From contig JACCVM010000220.1 in the NCBI GenBank assembly GCA_013698135.1, positions 1 through 7,227 on the forward strand: 7,227 nt of DNA, read 5' to 3'. A program made the translations under genes and the position numbers. Source of the stretch: Euzebyaceae bacterium (lineage in GTDB: Bacteria; Actinomycetota; Nitriliruptoria; Euzebyales; Egibacteraceae). The notes beneath the pieces are model-generated. The model saw only the letters and a program-made list of their open reading frames with translations. It had not been told where the DNA came from and searched no databases. Below, piece after piece: positions 1 to 5,863 of the stretch (position 1 is the first letter of the stretch; the number at the start of each line of letters is the position of its first letter).

Positions 1-330
1 GCCCACGAACAGCGGCGCCATGGTGACCAGCACCGCCGTGGAGGCGACCGTCGTCAGCGACAGCGCGGTGATGAAGCAGGCGAAGTGGCCGGCCAGCAGC
101 ACGCCGGACAAGCCCAGCTGCCGGCGCGCAGCGGGTTGCAACGGACCGTTGGCGCGCCAGGCCCGCACGCCGAACGGCGCCAGCGCCAGGGCACCGAGTG
201 CGCAGCGCCAGAAGGCCAGCGCCAGCGCGGGCGCGTCCGCAACGCGGATCAGGATGGAAGCCGTCGATGCTGCCAGAACGCCGACCGCGAGGGCGGGGAA
301 GGTGAATCGCTGGGCGGGGGGTCGCGGCAT
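1..330 (-). CDS. EamA/DMT-family membrane transporter, N-terminal 110 residues (runs off left edge)
   Basis: Reading the minus strand from the ATG at 330-328 gives 110 open codons that reach the window edge without a stop. The protein is strongly hydrophobic. It has a first helix at about residues 10-28, a charged turn (IRVADAPALALAFWR, residues 28-42), a second helix at about 43-56, and further helices at about 73-92 and 95-110 ending in TTVASTAVLVTMAPLFVG. The pattern of a small-residue first helix, a pair resembling ALALAFWR, and a helix ending in a motif like APLFV is typical of the first EamA repeat of drug/metabolite-type (RhaT/YdcZ-like) permeases, usually about 300 aa with ten helices. 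Family membership is from pattern recognition and the substrate cannot be told. No good Shine-Dalgarno precedes the ATG. A possible promoter ends about 7 nt upstream, so the message may be leaderless. The gene is divergent from the PPOX-like gene. Confidence 0.8.
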   Translation of the reverse strand, partial: MPRPPAQRFTFPALAVGVLAASTASILIRVADAPALALAFWRCALGALALAPFGVRAWRANGPLQPAARRQLGLSGVLLAGHFACFITALSLTTVASTAVLVTMAPLFVG

Positions 331-337
331 GGCCCCG

Positions 338-367
338 GCTATACTCCGTCGCGGCCCGTACCCTCAA
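338..367 (-). promoter_or_regulatory. Candidate promoter for the EamA-type transporter
   Basis: On the minus strand, TTGAGG (367-362) is followed after 18 nt by TATAGC (343-338). Each hexamer matches four of six bases of the sigma-70-type consensus. Transcription would start near position 331, at or next to the ATG at 330, giving a leaderless or nearly leaderless mRNA, which is common in actinobacteria. This is a motif match only. Confidence 0.35.
340..345 (+). promoter_or_regulatory. Candidate -10 element for the PPOX-like gene
   Basis: TATACT differs from TATAAT at one base and is conspicuous in such GC-rich DNA. It would give a start near 352 and a leader of about 78 nt before the ATG at 430. 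No recognisable -35 hexamer lies at 16-18 nt upstream, where the sequence is a run of G. It overlaps the opposite-strand -10 candidate (338-343), so the two divergent genes may share one AT-rich core. Confidence 0.3.
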
Positions 368-382
368 CTCCGCGGGGTGCGG
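356..382 (+). promoter_or_regulatory. Leader hairpin upstream of the PPOX-like gene
   Basis: CCGTACCC (356-363) can pair with GGGTGCGG (375-382) as eight consecutive pairs, one of them a G-U wobble, around an 11-nt loop. If transcription starts near 352, the stem would sit at the very 5' end of the mRNA. GC-rich DNA forms such stems by chance fairly often, so function is unproven. Confidence 0.25.
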
Positions 383-429
383 CGAGTCTGCAATGACACC
401 ACGCTCACCGCGACCAAGGACGCAAGCGG

Positions 430-1482
430 ATGGCCCGCGCCGACCTGCACAACGCCCTCGTGCTCGATCGTGAGATCTTCGAGGCAAGCCGGGTCGACGC
501 ATCGCTGCTGGATCCCGTGGTGCGGGTTGAGGGGGCGCTGCCCGGCAAGGCGCGGCCCATCACGGTGCTGCGCGAGTACCAGGGGCCCCAAGGTCGCAGC
601 ATCGAGTTCTTCGAGCTCAGCGACGCCAGCGGCAGGGTGCTGTTCCGTTCGCAGCTGCGCCCGGTGCAGCTGACCGGTGAGATGTTCGAGGATCGCTTTC
701 TCGACGTGGTCTCCGGGCTGCGCATCGAACGCAGTGAAGAGCACACGATGCGGTTCTTCGTCAACGACGACGAGATCGGCTCGATCCCGGTCTTCATCGA
801 GTCGGGGCTCGGCGGCGATCCCGCCGTGGCGGCCCGCGAGACCTTCAACAAAGCCCTGAGCAAGGGTGCCGTCCTGTGGGTCGGCGTCGAACAGCCACCC
901 GCGCGCAAGCGGCCGGCCGCCACCCATACGCAGCCGGTCTGGTACGTGTGGACCGACGGCAAGGTCTACGTGCTCGACGGGCCCTCCGAGCAGCAGGTAC
1001 CTGGCCTGCCGGCCGCCGAGTCGGTGGAACTGACCGCCCGCTCCAAGGACCTGCGCAGCCGTGTGTCCAAGGTACCGGCGAAGGTGCGCGTCATCCCGTC
1101 CGACGACCAGCGTTTCGAAACGATCGCGCGGATGGCGCTCGGCCGGCGACTCAATCTGCGTGACGGCGATGGTGCGCTGGAGCGTTGGCGCGGCGACTGC
1201 ACGCTGCTGGAGCTCGACCCCTACTTCGGCAAGGAACGCGCCGCCGCCGCACAGGCCGCCGTCGCGGCCGCCGCCACGCCCGAGGCGGCCGAGACCTCAG
1301 CGGGTGCCGAGGCCAAGGAGGAGGAGATCCACGTCGAGGCCGAGGTCGACCAAAGTGTCTTCGACCAGCTGATCGCCGAGGGCAAGAGCGAGCGCGTCGC
1401 CAGGGCCAAGGCCAAGGCCGCCTACGTCCGCGCCGAGAAGGCCCGCATCCGCGCCGAGCGTGCGGAGTCGGTCAGCTCGTAG
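430..1482 (+). CDS. PPOX-like (FMN/F420 split-barrel) domain protein with extra N-terminal and C-terminal regions
   Basis: A 350-aa protein. The ATG at 430 is preceded by AAGGA (416-420) at 9-nt spacing, which supports this start. Residues 1 to about 145 are acidic, probably beta-rich, and not recognised. Residues about 145-265 look like a pyridoxamine-5'-phosphate-oxidase-type split barrel: a first strand (KGAVLWVGV), then QPVWYVWTDGKVYVLDGP (about 168-185), then RSKDLRSRV with a following strand, a RRLNLRDGDGALERW segment, and a closing strand CTLLELDP (257-264). This order matches actinobacterial PPOX/F420-binding relatives. Residues about 270-300 are an Ala/Glu-rich linker. Residues 306-345 form a charged, probably helical tail (AEGKSERVARAKAKAAYVRAE). 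No signal peptide or membrane segment is visible, so it is probably cytosolic. The cofactor (FMN, F420 or haem) and substrate cannot be inferred. Its stop lies one base from the stop of the convergent lipoprotein gene. Confidence 0.8.
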   Translation: MARADLHNALVLDREIFEASRVDASLLDPVVRVEGALPGKARPITVLREYQGPQGRSIEFFELSDASGRVLFRSQLRPVQLTGEMFEDRFLDVVSGLRIERSEEHTMRFFVNDDEIGSIPVFIESGLGGDPAVAARETFNKALSKGAVLWVGVEQPPARKRPAATHTQPVWYVWTDGKVYVLDGPSEQQVPGLPAAESVELTARSKDLRSRVSKVPAKVRVIPSDDQRFETIARMALGRRLNLRDGDGALERWRGDCTLLELDPYFGKERAAAAQAAVAAAATPEAAETSAGAEAKEEEIHVEAEVDQSVFDQLIAEGKSERVARAKAKAAYVRAEKARIRAERAESVSS

Positions 1483-1483
1483 A

Positions 1484-2221
1484 TCAGGCTCTCGCCCCGC
1501 GGCGTCGCCATACCAAGAGGCCAAGGACGGCGACCGCCAGCAGTCCACCCACCGCACCCGCTGCCGCCACCCGCCACAGCGGACGCGGACGGGTGCCGAC
1601 CGCCGTGATCCGCACCGACTCGCCCGCTGTCACCGGCCAGGTCAGTGTCGCCTCATCGCGCACCGGAGCGCTGGTTGACACGATGTCTCCTGGCAGGTGC
1701 AGGTGCACCCGGTAGTCCAGGGCCTGGCTGTCGCGCAGCAGGCGTACGGCACGTTGCCGGGTCAGCCCGTAGTCGGCCACCGCCCGGGTTGGCACCAGGC
1801 CGGCGCCACCCGTCACCTGGATCTCGTCGTCGGTCAGGGTCAGCTGCAGCGGTTCGAGCAGCCGCACCTCGTCGGCGTCGAGCGCCCCGGACAGGTCTGC
1901 CGTCAGGGACTCCAGCTCGGCGGGGTCGGCAAAGTCCACGGCGATGGCCACCGTTCGGCTGCCATCGGCTGCCGTCTGGTCAGTGGTGACCCAGCCGTCG
2001 GGGGCCAGGCGCCGGCCCGCCGTCGCCACGTCGGCCAGGGGGTCGGCACCGGCCTCGGCGGCGCGCCGTAGCAGCGCACGGTCCGCGGCGACGCCGACCC
2101 GTAGCCTGCCTGCGCCGTCGGCCTCGATGTCGACGTCGACGCCCACCCGCAGCTGGCAGCCGGCCAACAGCACCGCACACAGGGGCCAGACGAGGGCTTG
2201 CGCCCCCCGGAAGCGTCGCAT
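1484..2221 (-). CDS. LppM-domain lipoprotein with C-terminal membrane anchor
   Basis: A 245-aa secreted lipoprotein. The ATG at 2221-2219 is chosen because it directly precedes a compact signal peptide: MRRFRG, then a hydrophobic stretch, then lipobox LLAGC with the lipidated cysteine at residue 22. Longer in-frame starts up to 2473 would bury this signal and run into pilB. The mature protein begins QLRVGVDVDIEADGAGRLRV, the two-strand opening typical of the LppM/DUF3153 family (named after Mycobacterium tuberculosis LppM). An alternating strand/helix region follows, including VTTDQTAADGSRTVAIAVDF and LTLTDDEIQVTGG. A single membrane helix (about 218-238) ends in RRRGARA, so the domain is tethered to the membrane at both ends, facing outward. 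The biochemical role of the family is not established beyond envelope or host-interaction reports for the mycobacterial member. A weak -10-like TACGAT (minus strand, 2270-2265) lies upstream. No clear Shine-Dalgarno is visible. Confidence 0.82.
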   Translation of the reverse strand: MRRFRGAQALVWPLCAVLLAGCQLRVGVDVDIEADGAGRLRVGVAADRALLRRAAEAGADPLADVATAGRRLAPDGWVTTDQTAADGSRTVAIAVDFADPAELESLTADLSGALDADEVRLLEPLQLTLTDDEIQVTGGAGLVPTRAVADYGLTRQRAVRLLRDSQALDYRVHLHLPGDIVSTSAPVRDEATLTWPVTAGESVRITAVGTRPRPLWRVAAAGAVGGLLAVAVLGLLVWRRRGARA

Positions 2222-2285
2222 GCGCGGACGAGCCTGACGGGAGTGCGGGTAAAGCGGGGGGCGAATCGTACCGAAGCAGACTCCG

Positions 2286-4568
2286 ATGACCGAGACGGCC
2301 TCTGCTATGCAACCGACCCGCGTCCGCCGGCGCATCGGCGAGCTGCTGGTGGACGACGGCGTGCTGACCGCCGAGCAGTTGCAGGAGGCCCTACGCAGCG
2401 CCAAGGTGGTCGACGGGCGCCGCGAACGGCTCGGCCAGACCATCACGCGGCTGGGCTTCACCAGCGCCGACAACGTCGGCCGGGCCTTGGCCCGTCAGCT
2501 GCAGCTGGAATACTTCAGCGGCGACACGCTGCCCATCGACGACACCTTGATCGCGCGGGTGCCGGCGGGGCTGGCGGAGCGCCACAGCCTGCTACCCATC
2601 GGCGCGGAACCTGACGGGACGCTCGTCGTGGCCTGCGCCGACCCGACCAACATCGTTGCGTTGGACGACGTGCGATTGGCCTCGGGCGCGCGCCGGGTCC
2701 GCGCCCTGGTCGCCTCCGTCACCGTGATCGAGGCGGCGCTGCGCAAGGCCTACGGCTTCGACCAGCGCGCCGGCGAGCTGATCGACGCGATGGAGGCCGG
2801 ACGCGACGACCCCGGCGCGGATCTCGACCTGGCGACCGTCACCGAGGATGCCCCCGTCATCCGCTTGGCCGAAGGCATCATCGCCGACGCGGTCGACGCC
2901 CGCGCCTCCGACATCCACGTGGAGCCGGGACGTCTGGAGACGCACGTCCACTACCGCATCGACGGCGTGCTCAAGCAGGTCATGGCCGTGCCCCGATCGG
3001 CCACCGGCCCGCTCATCTCGCGTCTGAAACTGATGTCCGGCATGGACATCGCCGAGCGCCGCCGGCCCCAGGACGGGCGCGCCCGCTACACCGGCAAGTC
3101 CGCCGAGGTGGACCTGCGCGTGTCCAGCCTGCCGTCGATGAACGGCGAGACGATCGTCATCCGACTGCTGCACAAAGGCTCCGAGCGCCTCGATGTCGCA
3201 GACATCGGCTTCAGCCCCGAGCAGCTCGCCCAGCTGATGCCGATCGTCGAGCGGCCGCAGGGCCTGGTGCTCATCACCGGTCCGACGGGCTCAGGCAAGA
3301 CCTCGACGCTGTACGCGCTGCTGGCCCACCTGGTGGGCGAGCACACCAACATCATCACCGTCGAGGATCCCGTCGAGTACGAGCTACCCGGTGTGAACCA
3401 GACGCAGGTCAACGAGCGGATCGGTTTCACCTTCGCCAAGGCGCTGCGGACCGTGCTGCGCCAGGACCCCGACGTGGTGATGGTCGGTGAGATCCGTGAT
3501 CCCGAAACCGCCGAGCTGGCGCTGCAAGCCTCCCTCACCGGCCACTTGGTCTTCTCCACGCTGCACACCAACGACGCGCCGAGCGCCGTGGTGCGCCTGC
3601 GTGACCTGGGCATCCCTCCTTACCTCATCGCCAGCTCCCTGTCGCTGGTGATGGCGCAGCGCCTCGCTCGTTCGGTCTGTCCCCGCTGCTCCGCGCCCAC
3701 CGAACCCGGGGAGCGGCTCATGGCCCAGCTGCACCTCGCGCCGCGCGACGTTGCCACCGGGAACTACCGCAGCGGAGCCGGCTGCCCGAACTGCAACCAC
3801 ACCGGCTACAAGGGGCGAACCGGGGTGCTGGAGATCCTGACCGTCGACGGCCAGGTCCGCGAGCACGTCGCCAACCAGTCCGGGGAGGCGGCGATGCGCA
3901 CCGCTGCTCGCCTGTCCGGGATGCGCAGCCTCCGCGAGGACGCGCTGACCAAGGCCGCCCAAGGCACCACGACGCTGGAAGAAGTGCTGCGCGTCACCAC
4001 CACCGACGTCGCCGAGGCCGGGACCTGCCCGGTGTGCGCCCAGAACATTGAAGACGACTACGCCGTCTGCCCGTGGTGCAGCGCTGACCTGCGCCCCGAC
4101 GCCTGCGCCAGCTGCGGGCGCCACCTGGATCTGGGCTGGCGTGCCTGCCCGTCGTGCGGCACACCCAAGGCCAGCGAACAAGAGATGCCCGGGGCCTTGC
4201 CCCGGCTGCTGGTGGTCGACGACGACGCTTCGGTGCGCGCGGCGATCGCCGCCATGCTGACCGGTGACTACGAGGTCATCGAGGCGCCGGATGGCCAGAC
4301 GGCGCTGGACATCGTGCACCAAAAGCGGCCGGACATCGTGCTGATCGACGTCGGCATGCCCGACCTCGACGGCTATGAAGTGACCCGCAACCTGCGCGCT
4401 CGCCCGGTCACGGTCAACCTGCCGATCGTGCTGATGACCGGTTCGGACGACGTGGAAACCGAGATCCATGGCCTGCGGGCTGGCGCCGACGACCACGTGC
4501 TCAAGCCGCTGGACTACGACCTGCTGACCGCTCGGCTAGCGGCGGTGCACCGCCGCATGGCCGTCTGA
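2286..4568 (+). CDS. pilB: PilB/GspE-type secretion/pilus ATPase fused to a double zinc ribbon and a response-regulator receiver domain
   Basis: A 760-aa cytosolic ATPase that would power assembly of a type IV pilus or type II secretion pseudopilus. PilB proteins are normally about 550-570 aa, and the extra ~200 residues are at the C-terminus. Residues about 16-155 are a GspE/MshEN-type N-terminal domain with two related motifs (RIGELLVDDG... and RLGQTITRLG...). Residues about 185-560 are the motor: ASDIHVEP, Walker A GPTGSGKT (332-339), Asp box TVEDPVEYE, Walker B-region VGEIRD (400-405), His box GHLVFSTLHTND (419-430), and the PilB tetracysteine site C465/C468 with C500/C503. Four CxxC knuckles follow (581/584, 595/598, 607/610, 621/624), a double zinc ribbon. 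Residues about 638-760 are a full receiver domain: D645-D647 acidic cluster, phospho-acceptor D688 in LIDVGMPDLDG, T718, K740. The start is uncertain; ATG 2307 is an alternative. No pilC, pilT or pilin gene is adjacent. Confidence 0.93.
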   Translation: MTETASAMQPTRVRRRIGELLVDDGVLTAEQLQEALRSAKVVDGRRERLGQTITRLGFTSADNVGRALARQLQLEYFSGDTLPIDDTLIARVPAGLAERHSLLPIGAEPDGTLVVACADPTNIVALDDVRLASGARRVRALVASVTVIEAALRKAYGFDQRAGELIDAMEAGRDDPGADLDLATVTEDAPVIRLAEGIIADAVDARASDIHVEPGRLETHVHYRIDGVLKQVMAVPRSATGPLISRLKLMSGMDIAERRRPQDGRARYTGKSAEVDLRVSSLPSMNGETIVIRLLHKGSERLDVADIGFSPEQLAQLMPIVERPQGLVLITGPTGSGKTSTLYALLAHLVGEHTNIITVEDPVEYELPGVNQTQVNERIGFTFAKALRTVLRQDPDVVMVGEIRDPETAELALQASLTGHLVFSTLHTNDAPSAVVRLRDLGIPPYLIASSLSLVMAQRLARSVCPRCSAPTEPGERLMAQLHLAPRDVATGNYRSGAGCPNCNHTGYKGRTGVLEILTVDGQVREHVANQSGEAAMRTAARLSGMRSLREDALTKAAQGTTTLEEVLRVTTTDVAEAGTCPVCAQNIEDDYAVCPWCSADLRPDACASCGRHLDLGWRACPSCGTPKASEQEMPGALPRLLVVDDDASVRAAIAAMLTGDYEVIEAPDGQTALDIVHQKRPDIVLIDVGMPDLDGYEVTRNLRARPVTVNLPIVLMTGSDDVETEIHGLRAGADDHVLKPLDYDLLTARLAAVHRRMAV

Positions 4569-4589
4569 TCCCCCGCTCGAGCAGCCTGC

Positions 4590-4604
4590 GCCCCCCGGCG
4601 GGGC
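4590..4604 (+). terminator. Possible weak hairpin terminator after the pilB-like gene
   Basis: GCCCC (4590-4594) can pair with GGGGC (4600-4604) around a 5-nt loop, about 20 nt after the pilB-like stop. There is no T-tract, so it is not a classical intrinsic terminator. U-poor hairpins have been proposed as terminators in GC-rich actinobacteria. A run of C followed by G in GC-rich DNA is weak evidence. Confidence 0.2.
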
Positions 4605-4608
4605 CCGG

Positions 4609-4614
4609 TAGGCT
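4609..4614 (+). promoter_or_regulatory. Candidate -10 element for mrp
   Basis: TAGGCT fits the TANNNT pattern of actinobacterial housekeeping promoters. It would start transcription near 4621, leaving a leader of about 84 nt before the GTG at 4705. The region 17 nt upstream (CTGCGC, 4587-4592) is a poor -35 match. Reported because mrp otherwise has no visible promoter. Confidence 0.25.
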
Positions 4615-4616
4615 GG

Positions 4617-4654
4617 GCTCGATCGGCGAACGCGCTGTGCGTCGCCGCTCGATC
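4617..4654 (+). repeat. Hairpin bracketed by an 8-nt direct repeat in the mrp leader
   Basis: GCTCGATC occurs at 4617-4624 and again at 4647-4654. The 22 nt between them form a hairpin: GGCGA (4625-4629) pairs with TCGCC (4642-4646) and, after one bulged A, CGC (4631-4633) pairs with GCG (4639-4641), leaving a 5-nt loop. A third related GCTCGA lies at 4575-4580. The element could be an operator for a dimeric protein or an RNA leader structure for mrp. No known riboswitch class was recognised. Confidence 0.35.
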
Positions 4655-4704
4655 CCCGTTCATCCGCCGCCAGCGGCCCCAAGAAGCCAGAAGCGAGCAT
4701 CGTC

Positions 4705-5823
4705 GTGCCCTCCACCGAGCAGCTCATGCAGGCTTTGGCCACGGTCAATGACCCCGATGTCGGTCGCCCAATCACCGACCTGGGCATGGTCGCCGATGTG
4801 CGCACCGTCGGCGGCCGCGTCGACGTGCACGTGATGCTCACCGTCCCCGGCTGCCCCATGAAGGACCGGATCAACAACGAGGTCACCGCGGCGCTGCGCA
4901 CCGTGGAGGGCGTGACCGACGTCAACGTCTCGCTGTCGCCGATGACCGAACAGCAGCGTGGCGAATTCGCGTCGAAGGTCCGTGGCAACGCCGGTCCCAC
5001 CACGGCCGGCGGCCAGCCAGTCATTCCCTTCGCCCAAATGGACTCCGAGACCAAGGTCATCGCCATCGCCTCGGGCAAAGGCGGAGTCGGCAAGTCGTCG
5101 ATCACCACCAACCTCGCCGTCGCCCTGGCCCAGCAGGGCCATGCCGTCGGCATCCTCGACGCCGACATCTGGGGCTACTCCATCCCGCGCATGATGGGAG
5201 CCTCCGGCCGGCCGGTGGCATTCGAGAACATGGTCATGCCGCTGCAGGCACACGGCTGCAAGGTCATCTCGATCGGCTTCTTCATCGACGCCGAACGACC
5301 CGTGATCTGGCGCGGCCCGATGCTGCACCGGGCGCTGCAGCAGTTCCTCGCCGACGTGCACTGGGGCGACCTGGACTTTCTGCTGTGCGACCTGCCTCCG
5401 GGAACAGGCGACATCGCCATCTCGCTGGCGCAGATGCTGCCCAACGCCGACATGCTCGTCGTCACCACCCCGCAGCAGGCGGCGCAGCGGGTAGCGCTGC
5501 GTGCCGGGCAGACGACCGCCCAGACCGGCATGAAGGTCGCCGGCGTCATCGAGAACATGGCCACCTTCGTGGCACCCGACACCGGCAAGGAGTACCGGAT
5601 CTTCGGCGAGGGCGGCGGGATCCTGCTGGCCGAGGAGCTGGACACCAAGCTGCTGGGCTCGATCCCGATCGATGCGCGGTTGCGCGAGGGCGCCGACGCC
5701 GGCGTGCCGCTGGTGCTAGCGCATCCCGACGCGCCGGCCAGCCAGCGGCTGTTCGAGATCGCCGGTCAGCTGACCGCCTCGAAGCGCTCGCTGATCGGCA
5801 AGGCGCTCCCCCTCAAGTTCTAA
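4705..5823 (+). CDS. mrp: Mrp/ApbC/NBP35-family Fe-S cluster carrier ATPase
   Basis: A 372-aa cytosolic P-loop ATPase of the ParA/MinD superfamily. Relatives bind and transfer [4Fe-4S] clusters to apo-enzymes. Residues about 5-85 are an MIP18/DUF59 domain (NDPDVGRPITDLGMV, then LTVPGCPMKD with C50). The NTPase core has the deviant Walker A SGKGGVGKSS (123-132, signature K125, P-loop K130), DADIWGYS (152-159; the family usually has a form like DADIYGPS), and CDLPPGTGD (228-236). Most Mrp proteins have a cluster-binding CxxC just after the ENM motif. Here the segment is ENMATFVAPDTGKEY (283-297) with no cysteine. To my knowledge several actinobacterial homologues lack it too. The GTG start fits the domain boundary, though ATG 4726 would also leave the DUF59 domain nearly whole. 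Shine-Dalgarno is weak. The glycosyltransferase follows after 40 nt. Confidence 0.93.
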   Translation: MPSTEQLMQALATVNDPDVGRPITDLGMVADVRTVGGRVDVHVMLTVPGCPMKDRINNEVTAALRTVEGVTDVNVSLSPMTEQQRGEFASKVRGNAGPTTAGGQPVIPFAQMDSETKVIAIASGKGGVGKSSITTNLAVALAQQGHAVGILDADIWGYSIPRMMGASGRPVAFENMVMPLQAHGCKVISIGFFIDAERPVIWRGPMLHRALQQFLADVHWGDLDFLLCDLPPGTGDIAISLAQMLPNADMLVVTTPQQAAQRVALRAGQTTAQTGMKVAGVIENMATFVAPDTGKEYRIFGEGGGILLAEELDTKLLGSIPIDARLREGADAGVPLVLAHPDAPASQRLFEIAGQLTASKRSLIGKALPLKF

Positions 5824-5826
5824 CCA

Positions 5827-5854
5827 CCGGCCCTCGGCACCACGAAAGGGCCGG
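5827..5854 (+). promoter_or_regulatory. Perfect 8-bp hairpin overlapping the glycosyltransferase ribosome-binding site
   Basis: CCGGCCCT (5827-5834) and AGGGCCGG (5847-5854) are exact reverse complements separated by a 12-nt loop, starting 4 nt after the mrp stop. The last two G of the stem are also the first two of the Shine-Dalgarno of the next gene. No T-tract follows. It may damp translation of the downstream gene, mark the mrp mRNA end, or act as a weak terminator. Confidence 0.45.
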
Positions 5855-5858
5855 AGGA
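5853..5858 (+). promoter_or_regulatory. Shine-Dalgarno fixing the TTG start of the glycosyltransferase
   Basis: GGAGGA lies 5 nt before the TTG at 5864. This strong site, together with the GT2 first strand (RVLVIIPTYNE) beginning at residue 2, decides in favour of the unusual TTG start over any later codon. Confidence 0.75.
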
Positions 5859-5863
5859 CAGCG

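Noticed and set aside
20..673. Plus-strand open frame of 217 codons at the left end
   Set aside because: It runs antisense to the EamA-type transporter and out of frame with the PPOX-like gene. Its Arg/Ala/Ser-rich translation is typical of a shadow frame.
364..962. Two minus-strand open frames opposite the PPOX-like gene
   Set aside because: The plus-strand frame has a Shine-Dalgarno, consistent third-position GC bias and PPOX-like motifs. The minus frames have none of these.
1225..1320. GCC/GCG-rich run as a possible repeat element
   Set aside because: It is in frame and encodes an Ala/Glu-rich linker of the PPOX-like protein. No regular repeat unit is present.
1697..2071. Plus-strand open frames opposite the LppM-like gene
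   Set aside because: The minus strand encodes a coherent signal peptide, domain and membrane anchor. The plus frames lack start signals and motifs.
2222..2473. Upstream extension of the lipoprotein gene to a start at 2473
   Set aside because: It would put about 84 residues ahead of a perfect signal peptide and lipobox and overlap the start of the pilB-like gene by nearly 190 bases.
3384..4496. Long open frame on the minus strand (about 370 codons) inside the pilB-like gene
   Set aside because: The plus strand there encodes unmistakable ATPase, zinc-ribbon and receiver motifs. The antisense translation has no recognisable motif and is a by-product of GC-rich codon use.
4660..5361. Minus-strand open frame of about 233 codons opposite mrp
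   Set aside because: It is antisense to conserved DUF59 and P-loop motifs, is His/Asp/Gly/Ala-rich in the way shadow frames are, and shows no family resemblance.
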